DNA of 64,000 nt. Source: Craterostigma plantagineum. Taxonomy: Eukaryota > Streptophyta > Magnoliopsida > Lamiales > Linderniaceae. A program made the position numbers and the translations under genes. The stretch is from the NCBI GenBank assembly GCA_027422505.1, contig JAPQWV010000050.1:5146001-5210000 (forward strand). The letters run 5' to 3'. Below the pieces are notes generated by a model that did not search any database, was not told the origin of the DNA, and saw only the letters and a program-made list of their open reading frames with translations. The number at the start of each line of letters is the position of its first letter. The stretch's first letter is position 1. This document shows positions 11,824 through 22,058 of the stretch, in pieces.

Positions 11824-12968
11824 ATGGTTTGCATCAGGAAAGCTACGGTCGACGATCTGTTGGCTATGCAAGAATGCAATTTGTTCTGTCTGCCCGAGAA
11901 TTACCAGATGAAGTACTATTTCTACCACATACTTTCTTGGCCGCAGCTTCTGTACGTCGCCGAGGATTACAACGGTAAGATCGTAGGTTACGTTCTTGCG
12001 AAGATGGAAGAGGAGACGACGGAGTGTCACGGGCACATCACTTCCCTCGCCGTTCTCCGAACGCATCGCAAGCTCGGGCTTGCCACTAAGCTCATGACTG
12101 CAGCGCAGAATGCTATGGAGCAGGTCTCTCGACTTTCCTTTCCTTTTTTTTTTTACTTTTTCCTATCAAATCGATCATGTTCTAGCTGAGCACTACTGTT
12201 GGTGTTGAATGAGGTAGTGCATAAATGAGGGTATGGGGTTGTTTAAGAGGATGCCACTGGGGATCGTTCTTACATGAAAGAAATTAGTCCCCGTGACCTG
12301 GTTGATGAAGAAATTTCCTGGTGGATGAAGAAATAAGACATGAAAAAAGCACCAACTTTAGTTTAACTGGATAAAGTCTCAGTTGAGCTCGGGCTGATCG
12401 TTAACCCGACGCATTCTGCAAGATTCTCTCAGTCTAACATGAAATTCTTTGTATTAGCGATAAGTATGCAGGAATTTTTTGTTTTGGAATTGAATCGAGG
12501 ACCGTCGACCGTATCTCAATTTTAATTTTTAATTAAAATGGCAAATGCAATTTTACGAGAAACCTGGTGTTTACCTTTATGCTATTTCCTTTGTGCTTCC
12601 AATCAGAATATGCCAGTCTTGTGATCGCCCTAAGGAGTGTTTGATCTTATCTAGTTTTGTTTTGTTCCGATAGCTAACAAACTCATCTTTAATTTGGTCT
12701 CAAGCAGGTGTATGGTGCTGAGTATGTGTCCCTGCATGTTAGAAAAAGCAACAGGGCTGCGTTTAATTTGTACACGGGGACTTTAGGGTACAAGATCCAT
12801 GACATGGAGGCCAAATACTACGCAGACGGAGAAGATGCTTACGATATGAGGAAGCAACTGAAGGGTAAGAAGCATCACCATCACCACCATCATCATCACC
12901 ATCATCATGGCGGTGGATGTTGTTCTGGCGATGCAAAGCCTGGACAAGCTGAGACCAAAACAGAATGA
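11824..12968 (+). CDS. NAA10: N-alpha-acetyltransferase 10, catalytic subunit of NatA
   Basis: NAA10 is the GNAT-fold catalytic subunit of NatA, which acetylates exposed Ser, Ala, Thr, Gly and Cys N-termini co-translationally at the ribosome together with NAA15. Two exons (11824-12123, 12708-12968) give 186 residues. The protein starts [19 protein letters not shown], has the [19 protein letters not shown] substrate-pocket segment, the acetyl-CoA loop [10 protein letters not shown] (R-x-x-G-x-A) at about 90, and [16 protein letters not shown] in exon 2. After the fold comes a tail with 12 consecutive histidines encoded by a CAT/CAC mix, then GGGCCSGD. That His tract is a natural feature and could bind metal; its role is unknown. 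Confidence 0.95.
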
Positions 12969-13607
12969 TGACTCATATTTTCGTCCAACGATCAATCATT
13001 TAGCCGCATTTTCTAATCATCCCTCTAGATGGATCAAGAAGACTGTACTAAGTGTTGGCGGTATTGTTATGTTCTTTTCTATTGTTGCCTCAGATATTAT
13101 AACACTGGAAAGTTCGTGTGTTTCGAATTCGATTTGAGTCTTAGTATGTTGTGATTATCCATATGAATCCGTTTGATAATTTTGAACTGAAATGGTGTGT
13201 TTCTGCTGCATATTTATACATTAGCTGCTACGCATATGAATGAAAGATTACACTTTTGGTTATTGTATAGATTGGAGAGGTCTACTACAGCTTCAAAATA
13301 ATGAGGGCTTGTTAAGGCATGACACAAAATATTGAGCCCTATAGTGCAATATTTAGCAAAAGATTCTCCTAGCACCGGGTAGAACTGTAATTATCCAATA
13401 CATGAGGGTGTAATCGCTAAATTGACCTTCTTTCCCACATGAAAGTTTGTGAAGGCCTACCTCTCTCTACCATATGCTCTCCTGTCTCTCAATTTTATTT
13501 TCGAATTTCTTTTTTGTTTTAAATCGCATAAAGTTGCAATTTTTATTTCTTCTCAAACCCCAATTGAACAGCCGCGCTGCTGCTACTCCACATCTCAGAT
13601 TCTCAAT
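12969..13607. other. NAA10 3' flank, no further gene seen
   Basis: This stretch holds the 3' UTR of NAA10 and AT-rich spacer up to the Mutator-like element. No protein-like frame longer than background was recognised. Confidence 0.5.
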
Positions 13608-13822
13608 GGGAATTACTATTTACCGCCCCCTTTTTCTTAGTTACCGCCCCCTAAAGGGCTAAAAAAGAAAAAAGACGTTTATGCCCTTATGTTACTTAAA
13701 TTAATTTAAAAAGGTAAAGTATAATAAAAAGTAAGAATTTTCTTTAAATTCCTACACGACGCAACACTTTTCAAATCACACAACCAAATTAAACAAAAAA
13801 ACAGAGAACTTTGCAAATCGTA

Positions 13823-15247
13823 ATGGAGCGAGGACACGAAAAGGGAAAGGGAAAGGGGGTCCTGTCACGATTGGTAAGAAAACTGTCGTAAGTTCATTCG
13901 TATTTAGATAGATTGTCGAAAACGGATCGAATTAGGCTGAAAACGGGCGATCGGACGCGAAATAGGGCGAAAACGGCACGACCAAACCGAAATTTCGGTC
14001 GGCCTAGTCGCGACCAAAACGTGATTTCGGTCGTTCAAGACACGACCGAAATCAGATTTCGATCGCAACAGGCTCGATCGAAATATGATTTCGGTCGTGT
14101 ATTGAACGACCGAAATCACTCGTCGGTCGCCGGGGTTCCGACCGAAATCAGGTTTCGGTCGGATCTGGCTCGACCGAAATCAAGTTTTGGTCGGTTCCTC
14201 GCCGACCGAAACTTGATTTCGGTCATTCCACTGTTTGGCCGAAATTTTTTTTCGGTCAATTTTTTTTTTAATAAATATTTAATTGCAGGCCAAGGGTGGG
14301 AAGTCCCTACTTGGAGGGAGCAGCAGACCGGCCCCGGAGGCGGAGGAGGGATCTGGAGAGCGCCATACGAGAGCGCGCGGCGTTGATGCATTCGTTCGTA
14401 GGCAACGGGAGGAGGAGAGGCGGCAGCGAGCTCTTGATTCTCATTCCGTATATGCGGAATACGATCCGCATGCGGATGAGGAGGCGCCTGCGGATGAGGA
14501 GGTGCCCTACGATGCGGCGTCGTTTGAGTCATCCGACGACGATGCGATACCGGTCTCCGCAGGTAATTTCATTCTCCTTGATAAACTGTATTGCGATGTA
14601 GTGTCTTAATATACGTAAAATAAATAATATTTATTTTTGGGAAATTCTTAAAAAATAAAATAGGGAGCAAGCGCTCCAGGGTCGTAGATGACGATTCGTG
14701 GAGGGTGCAGGGGCCACAGCCAGGTGGTCCAGAAGACGGCGAGGTGATCCCTAGTTACTTGGGGCACATCGCGCCCCGCATCTGGATGGGTGAGGAGGAT
14801 CGACCCCTGTTGAAGTGCGAGCAGCGTGCGTCAGTGCTTCGGTCGCTTAAGCAGTGGTACTGCCAGTTCCCGCCGCAGACGCAGAGCGAGATCGATGGCA
14901 CGGGGCTTAGCCACCTCACAAATGTCATGCTGGGTCACTTGGACCAGCCTCTTCTGAGCGCTTTTGTGGAGCGCTGGCACCCTGACACGAACACCTTCCA
15001 CATGCCGTGGGGTGAGATGACGATCATGCTCCACGACGTCGAGCAGATCCTGCGTATCCCGATCGAGGGGAGGACGGTATCGGGCACCCCGGACAGCGGC
15101 GACCAGCAGATCGCGGCGAGGGAGATCATGGGGGTTAACGCAGACGCGCTGCGGGGATTATGGAGAGGCGGTGCGGTCGCGACTAAAGACGTGATGCAGA
15201 GGATGCGGTCTGGAAATAGGCCGACGGGGTTCCAGGCAATCGGCTAA
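13823..15247 (+). CDS. Plant mobile domain (PMD, MAIN-like) protein carried by the MULE, C-terminally truncated
   Basis: Three exons are supported by frame and splice sites: 13823-13873 (MERGHEKGKGKGVLSRL), 14289-14562 and 14664-15247, giving 302 residues. Exon 2 encodes a charged, low-complexity linker. Exon 3 encodes the start of a plant mobile domain: YLGHIAPRIWMGEEDRPLL, then AFVERWHPDTNTFHMPWGEM and MLHDVEQILRIPIEG. PMD proteins (MAIN/MAIL1 in host genomes) act in silencing, and relatives live inside transposons. The domain stops early at a TAA (15245-15247), well short of a full PMD, and the last 90 bp overlap the 3' end of the transposase on the other strand. The 3' half has probably been lost. 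Intron 1 contains the left palindrome array. Confidence 0.72.
13980..14258. repeat. Left array of 32-bp palindromic repeats
   Basis: Nine units start at 13980, 14012, 14044, 14076, 14108, 14140, 14172, 14204 and 14237. The spacing is exactly 32 bp until the last unit (33). Each unit is a palindrome of the type GACCGAAATC-nn-ATTTCGGTC followed by a variable spacer of about 10 bp. Palindrome arms are conserved and spacers are not, as expected for protein-binding sites. The array lies wholly within intron 1 of the PMD gene. Confidence 0.9.
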
Positions 15248-17386
15248 GCGCTCTTGATCAGAAATATCGGGCACTACTCCCTCGCCGATTGTGAGTGTCC
15301 TCCAGAAGTCGTGCAAGCATTCTACCGATACTGGGTAGTTGTTGTCCACGCATTGTTGAAGCTCGCAGGCACATGGTAGTTGGTGCGTACGTCGTACTAC
15401 ACATCCGCACCTGGAGTAAACCTCATCCGACAACTCTTTGGCCCGCCGCAGCTCATTTCCCATAATTTTTATTGCATGGTGTGAAACTCTGTATAACAAT
15501 GTTAGGAATGGAAATGCTGACATCGGAATAGGTCGTTTCGACCGGGACTCCTCAAATGTCTGCATGTCAAGATTAAAATATTATTCGATAAGGATAAGAG
15601 AGACGTAATAATAATTAATTTACCTTTCTGATGCGAATCAACTGGTTCTGAATCTGCTCGTTCACCTTCACCCATACGGTGTCAAGCGACCCAGTGGCCG
15701 AGTTCAGCCATCCTTTCAGTTTGCTATGAGCACTCTCCACACGACATGTAGTGGTGTTCCCGAAATGAAGCACATGGTTCGTCCAAGCTCTGGCGAACTT
15801 CTCCTTATGCACCAACCACGTCTGCTCCACATAAGTAACGATTTCTGAGTCTTGTAGCCAGCGCAGACGCATGTCATTCACTGCATTCTCATATTCGTCA
15901 ACCGTCGGAGCTTCCACGACTGCTTTCCAGGACTTGTGCGTGAAGTGAGCTGCGGTCTTTTTGCTATTCCCCCCAACCTATAAACTTTGTTCTCCACATC
16001 TTTATAAATATGCCACGTGCACAGCAGATGGTGAGAATGGGGAAATACCATATGTACCGGTCGAACAAGGCCCAACTCACGATCAGTGACAATCGCCGAG
16101 GGGTGGACAGCTGGCCCTAGAATATCCCTAATAGACTGCAACATCCACCGGTAACTGATCTCGGTCTCGTCCTCCATGACGGCAAACCCACACAGAAAGT
16201 TGTGATTAGAGGGAGTCATCCTTATAATCTCAACAAGAGGCATCTTATATCTATTGGTCTTGTACGTCGAGTCAATCCCAATAAAATAAGGATACGTCCT
16301 CAGCAGTGCGAGTGACTCCGGGTGTGCGAGAAAGACATGTGTCAGCATATTAGTCTCCTCGTCTCTTCTATATTCAACAAAATATCCGGACTCTGTCGCC
16401 TGGTGCATCAACTGGCTCACCACGTCTCGACCCTCAGAATATTGCTTCTTCAAACGATCTCTGTAATTATAAATATGTCGGATCGTCGCGTTATCTACGC
16501 TGTGTCGAGCCCTCATCGCTGAGAGGATATGTGATGGTTTCGCTTGCGCAGCACTCATTTTCTCTACGACCTTCTTTGCCTGGCTGCTTAACCCACTCGT
16601 CTGGCGGTGTCCCTCGGGATAATGTATCAGAGGGTGATTGTGCGTGGATTTTTAAGGTGGGCCCGTACGAATGAACCATTCCTTAGTAGCTGGATCTTGC
16701 TGGGCTATGACTACAAACGGACACCTGCACTTGTTAGACTTCGACAGCCTCTCCAATTCATCCTCCTTGCCTCTATAACGTTCTCCTCGAGAACATCTAA
16801 TCAATTTTTTTGTTCCTAATTTCTTGTGCGACGAAATTATCACCTCGAAACCAAGACCAATAGCGACGCCTTTCGCCCAGTTAATGGCTTCCACGTCGGT
16901 TGAAAATCGTCCTCCTTCGCGAAAATGCCGACTGTAGTTTATCCCGTCGCCCGCGGAATCCTCCGGGACACTCTCCAAGTCTGACAAAAAAAAAATTAAT
17001 AATCGAAATCAAATTTCGGTCAACCTAAGAGGCGACCGAAATGAGATTTCGGTCACCTCTGTCGTAGCCGAAGCCGGATTTCGGCCGCGACAGTCGTAGC
17101 CGAATCCAAATTTCGGCTACGACAGTCGCGGCCGATCTATAATTTCGGTCACCCTCTTGGGCGACCGAAATTGATTTTCGGTCATCACAAGGGTTGACCG
17201 AATTGTTGCTCGGTCACCCCTTGTGTTGACCGAAATTATGTTTCGGTCGGGGCGAAATTTTCGCTCGAATCCGACCGTTTTTCGAGAATTCACGTCTATA
17301 AAAACGAAATTTACGAGAATTTGATTACCATCCGCTCCAATAGACGCTTTCTTTTGACTTTTCCATTTCCCAAATAGACGATTCAT
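15158..17386 (-). pseudogene. MURA/FAR1-like MULE transposase, broken
   Basis: Exons: 17386-17329 (MNRLFGKWKSQKKASIGADG), 16980-15624 and 15559-15158. In order the protein has a FAR1-type DNA-binding zinc region (INWAKGVAIGLGFEVII...KCRCPFVV, then HNHPL), the DDE transposase core (YFIGIDSTYKTNRYKMPL with the first Asp, GFAVMEDETEISYRWML, AIVTDRELGL with the second Asp) and a SWIM-like Cys/His C-terminus (CGCVVRRTHQLPCACEL). Two lesions are seen. An in-frame TAA at 16652-16654 lies between the DNA-binding region and HNHPL. A frame change lies at the run of six C at 15969-15974, one base short of the correct frame. Intron 1 contains the right palindrome array. Presumably it once mobilised this family; it can no longer make full-length protein unless the homopolymer change is an assembly error and the stop is read through. 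Confidence 0.85.
17001..17251. repeat. Right array of 32-33-bp palindromic repeats
   Basis: Eight units start at 17001, 17034, 17066, 17098, 17130, 17163, 17196 and 17228 (spacing 33,32,32,32,33,33,32). Palindrome cores are GACCGAAAT...ATTTCGGTC, with a GTAGCCGAA...TTCGGCTAC variant in the middle units. The array lies in intron 1 of the transposase gene, mirroring the left array. Confidence 0.88.
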
Positions 17387-17649
17387 TGCGATTTGAACGT
17401 TTTTGTTGTTTTGTTTGAGTCTCATTTGAATGTTTAATTGCTATATGAAAATTGTGGTTTGGAAAAGGACTTTAAATAGAAATTTAAATTCAAAAAGGCA
17501 AAATCGTCTTTTTTCAGCCCTTTAGGGGGCGGTGATTAGGAAAAAGGGGGCGGTGAATAGCAGATTCTCAATCGAGCCCAAAAAGAAAATACGAGATTAT
17601 TAAATAAAAAATAAACCAAAAAATTGGACAACCTTAAAAATCTGTCTCC

Positions 17650-20600
17650 ATGGCCTTTCACGTAGCTTGTCCAATCACCTGGTAAGTATTGTTACTCCTA
17701 GTCTTATTACGTCTAAGTTTTTTCTCTAATTGAATTACTCCGCGCCTATGTGGGTTATGCTACTTCCAGTTTTACTCGCTCTCTTTTCACCTCTCGCACT
17801 CGAAGCAATAGTGGGCTTGTGCGTTTTTCTTTGCGCAGTCGAAAGATATGTTTCTGCGAATTTGGATTTCCGGCGAAGCTCCATAGCGAGAAGGGAAAGA
17901 ATGAGTTTTTGCGGGAGGTGGGTTTGGTCGAGAGGTTCTTGAATGACCCATGGTTGGTTAAGGGCAGAAAGAGCAATGCCACGGTTCAGGTCAAGGTTCC
18001 TAAGGTTGTCGTGGCTCATGCTCCGGCGCGGAATACGTCGCAAGGCGGTGCTGTGACCGGCGGAAGAGGTGGGGAGGAGTCGGTGAAGAGGGTGGTGCTG
18101 CTGAATCAGGCCACAGCTGCCTCCGTGGTGGCAGAAAATAATGTCAAGAGGGTTGGGTCAGCTGGTGATTTGGCTCAGGTGAGGTGTTTATGAATAAAGT
18201 TGAGATTTTTATGAGATATCTTATGCTGTGTGGCAGTGATTGTTGAACAATTACCCGTTGCGTTTAATTTCGTTTCTTGCTGGTTTAGTTTTGATTGATG
18301 TGCTCTATTGCTTATGCTATATGTGCATCTGTTATGTTTTGAGGATTTTGGTGATTGGTGATGTTATGTTTTGTTTGATATGTCGTTATTGAAGTTTTAA
18401 ATGTGGGATTTGGGGGGAGGTTTTGGTATGGATAACGGTTGTTTAGTTCGTTAAAATGATACCATGTTCGCTGTCTTTGAAATCTGTTAATGGGAATTTT
18501 TTTATTTGTTAAATTGTTACCGTGTTTGTTATCTTGATGAATAAGTTTACAATCTGATTATCTCTTCTCTCGTGGGTGGTAAGGGCAGGCTTTTATTCCG
18601 TTTCAAACATAACATAGGCTGCCTTAATGGAGAAATGTTCATTTTGTCACTAGCTTTAAATTATTGCGTTGTGTAAAAAAGAATATTTTGTCCGAAGGTG
18701 TAAAATAATGTTGCTACAGTCTCATAATCTGCAAAATGCATCTTTGATGGATCCTTGTGCTATACCTTCAGCATAATTGATTCAACGCCCATTTGTCATC
18801 TCATCTAGTCATATTTTCTTTTTCACAGGCTTCTGCGAAACATGATGCTGAAGAAGAACAAAGCTTGTCTACTGCCAAAGTAGCTTGCGAGCTGTGTTTT
18901 TCTGGCGAAATCGAAGGGAGTGAGAAGGCCAGAAAGATGTTACCTTGCAGAACTTGTGGCAAAAAATATCACCGAAATTGCCTGAAATCATGGTCTAAGA
19001 ACAGAGGTGCAATTTTCTTCTGCTGTTGCAAATAAACAAATAAATAACTGTACTGTTTGTGATGTATAACTACGGTTGCAGATCTTTTCCACTGGAGTCA
19101 ATGGACTTGCCCTTCTTGCAGGACATGTGAGGTAGCTATCCATTCCTTCTATTCATTCTGTTTTGTCAAACGATCATTAACATTATATGTATAGAATTTC
19201 GAATACAGACTTTCTAAAACTGTATTCTTTTTTGTATTTTTATCACCTCTAGGTCTGTCGAAAGACTGGCGATCCAAGTAAGTTTATGTTCTGTAAGAGG
19301 TGCGATGGGGCATACCACTGTTACTGCCAACATCCTCCACACAAGGTATGTTTTTCGTCCTTAGTAGTATTTTATTCTTGCTTCGACACTTAAGCTAACA
19401 TTCAATTGGCTAAACTTGGCAGAACGTAGGACATGGGCCTTATTTGTGTCCAAAACATACCAAGTGTCATGGCTGTGGTTCATCTGTCCCTGGGAATGGC
19501 CTAAGCGTAAGGTGGTTTTTGGGATATACTTGCTGTGATGCCTGTGGAAGGTTATTTGTGAAGGGTAATTACTGCCCAGTGTGTCTGAAGGTATGATGGT
19601 TATGATTAACGTTATACCAGCATACGATCATTTACTTACTGTTTTCCTCAGTTGCATCAACGATAAAATTGCCTGAAAATTGCAGGTTTATAGAGACTCT
19701 GAATCAACTCCTATGGTTTGCTGTGATATCTGTCAACGCTGGGTTCACTTGCCTTGTGATGGCATAAGGTTTTACGTCTAACTCCTCGGTCGATGCTCGC
19801 AAGTTTTCTTGTGTGAGGCGTTTAGTTTTGATTATGGCGTTGTTCTTATTGCTTCCTAATTGCAAAATTCTCATCAGTGATGCGAAATACATGCAATTTC
19901 AAGTCGATGGCAACCTTCAGTATACTTGTCCGACGTGCCGTGGAGAGTGCTCACAGGTCAGTTTTATTTAGTTTTCCCTCCATTATCTATACATGCAATT
20001 TCATTGTTCATTTTCTTCTCGATTGATTAAATTTTCCCTTAATGTTTTTTTTTTTCCCAACAGATTAGGAGTCTCGAGGAAGCTGTTCAAGAGCTATGGA
20101 GGCGTAGAGATGAAGCAGATAAGGATTTCATCGCAAGCTTGAGGGCTGCTGCTGGGCTGCCTACCCAGGAGGAGATTTTCGACATTTCGCCCTTTTCAGA
20201 CGACGAAGAAAGCGAAGAACCCATAGCTGCGAACGAGTTTAGCCGTCCTTTGAAGTTCTCCCTCAAAGGGTTAGGAGACAGCTCGCCACGAAAAAGCAAG
20301 GAGTCTTCGAAGAAATCTTCGAACAAAAAGCACGGTAAGAAAAAGGCCAGCGAAACGCATGAGCAGTTCTCTGATGGTGGTAAGAACGAAGGGGACGCGA
20401 GGCCTGTCAATGGGAAGACACTCCCTAAGCAGAAATACGTCGTCGAGGTTATGCCCATCGATGTTCCTAAGACAGCTCGAACGATCAATATAAAGAGTAT
20501 TAATAAATCTCAGAGCTTAACCAATAAAGAGGAGATTGGACCTAATATTGGTGGAGTGCCCGAGAACACTCAAGGACCGAAGCTTGTGATTCATTTGGGA

Positions 20601-21772
20601 GGTCGAAGTAGAAGTGCTAGCAGCCCTTCGGAATCTGAACCTTCTTCGAGCCATAAAGGTCAGTCAAACTTTTTACCGTTTCTTTTTACAGGGCATATCA
20701 TCTCTCGAGTATTTTCGCTGTGTTTCCCTTCTACTTTGTGATTTTGTAAAATATAGTCTTCGATTAAATTACTAGGCAAAGAAGATGGTAGCCCACGGAA
20801 GAGAAATGAGACTGACCTGTCTGGGACTGCAACTAAACTCGGGGACCAAAGAGGTAATGCATGTTAAACGAGTGGATTAAACCTTTCATTTGCCAACATC
20901 ATGAACTGTTATTAAAGTCTCCGATTGGCTTAGTTGAAGCAAACTTGTGGTCTGATTCCTTATTTCCATTTTTCGATAGGACAACACGAATCAGATCAGG
21001 CCTTACAGTTAAACGGGCTCAGGCCACGTGAGAAAGAGGGCCGCATCGTAAAGTTCAAGAACTTGAATTCAGAAGTTTTGGGCTCGGGATCGGGCTCGAA
21101 GCTGGAAGGCAAAAGGGGCACTGAAGACAGGTTGAGGGGCAAACTCGAGGCTCCCGTCCCCAAGAAAACCAGACAATCTTCGATGAAATATGCCGAGGAT
21201 GGATCTGCTTCAACTGGCTTGAATGATGATGAGACCATTGGCACTGCACAAGCTTCTGAAAAGGATCAAAAGCAGCCCTTTTTGAAGTTCAAAATCACGA
21301 GAAACTCAAGCAATGCTAACCAAAATGCCTCAACTAGATCGAACGATGGCAATAATCGGAGCTCTGTGTCTCTGCCTGGAAAAGAGGAGATAACTTACAC
21401 GAGGGGTCAACGTTCTAAACGCAGAAGGCCAGCGTTAGGCGAAGAGAAGAACCCTATGACTGAGTTGATGGATGCCAATTGGATACTTGAGAAACTGGGA
21501 AAAGATGCTTCTGGGAAAAGAGTGGAGATTCACCACCCATCAAATGATTCCTGGCGAGTCTCTCTTTGACTTGATTCTTGAAAATGGTGTTTTGCTATGG
21601 GTGGCTAAACGTTGCCTTCTTTTTAACCTCTTTTTACAGGCATAGAGGAACAGTGGTGGAAGTGATCGAGGATTCTTCGAAGGTTTCCGTTGCTCTCGAC
21701 GGTGGAACTGCTAAAAGCTATGAGCTTGGGAAACAGGGAATTCGATTTGTTTCGCAGAAGCAAAAGCGTTGA
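17650..21772 (+). CDS. Multi-PHD-finger protein (plant RING/FYVE/PHD superfamily)
   Basis: Twelve exons (17650-17681, 17839-18178, 18829-19006, 19082-19131, 19253-19345, 19423-19590, 19686-19768, 19878-19956, 20064-20658, 20776-20853, 20980-21553, 21640-21772) give exactly 801 codons. The protein begins MAFHVACPITCRKICFCEFG. Residues about 140-340 are a Cys/His-rich block of PHD-type fingers (CELCF...CRTCGKKYHRNCL; CEVCRKTGDPSKFMFCKRCD; CCDICQRWVHLPCDGI). Then come a Lys/Ser-rich acidic and basic linker with QGPKLVIHLGGR and PFLKFKITRNS motifs, and a C-terminal Tudor-like segment (WHRGTVVEVIEDSSKVSVAL). It is probably a nuclear chromatin reader; the specific histone mark is unknown. The last intron (21554-21639) uses a GC donor. 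It resembles the Arabidopsis At3g08020/At3g52100 type from memory. Confidence 0.88.
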
Positions 21773-22058
21773 TTTCTCGGATTAGACTCGAAATAGAGCA
21801 TATTATGTATGATTCAGTAAATAGGATGAATGGGTTTGTCTGTACTTTCTCTTTACCTCTCATGCAATGGGAAACTATACTTGTTCAACTGATGTTAGAG
21901 TTGATACTTTTAAGACAACTTTCTGAGATTTCTGAGATAGTAATGTATCTTTAAACGTGGAAGCCATATACAACAGCAGCTTCTCTCTGTTTTCTATTAC
22001 TAAAATATAAATCAAGAATTACAGCAGTTTATCTTACGTATTATCTTCAACCTTGAGG

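Larger units (their letters stand above)
13608..17560. mobile_element. Mutator-like element (MULE) with transposase and plant-mobile-domain gene
   Basis: Both ends carry the same inverted terminal sequence. The left end reads CTATTTACCGCCCCCTTTTT, then a second ACCGCCCCCTAAAGGGCT; the right end, reverse-complemented, reads CTATTCACCGCCCCCTTTTT, then ACCGCCCCCTAAAGGGCT. A 12-bp direct repeat CAGATTCTCAAT flanks the element (13596-13607 and 17561-17572), consistent with a MULE target-site duplication plus chance extension. The right end seems to lack about 7 terminal bases present on the left (GGGAATT). Inside are a MURA-type transposase on the minus strand and a plant-mobile-domain gene on the plus strand, converging in the middle. 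The superfamily is clear from the TIRs and the transposase; the copy is no longer autonomous because the transposase frame is broken. Confidence 0.9.

Noticed and set aside
12868..12906. Possible vector His-tag contamination in NAA10
   Set aside because: The tract is followed by family-like GGGCCSGD sequence and normal 3' flank, and the gene has an intron; codons are mixed as in natural DNA.
13980..14258. CRISPR-like regular array
   Set aside because: The regular 32-bp period is striking, but the repeats are palindromic, the spacers are only about 10 bp, there are no cas genes, and the array lies inside a plant transposon intron.
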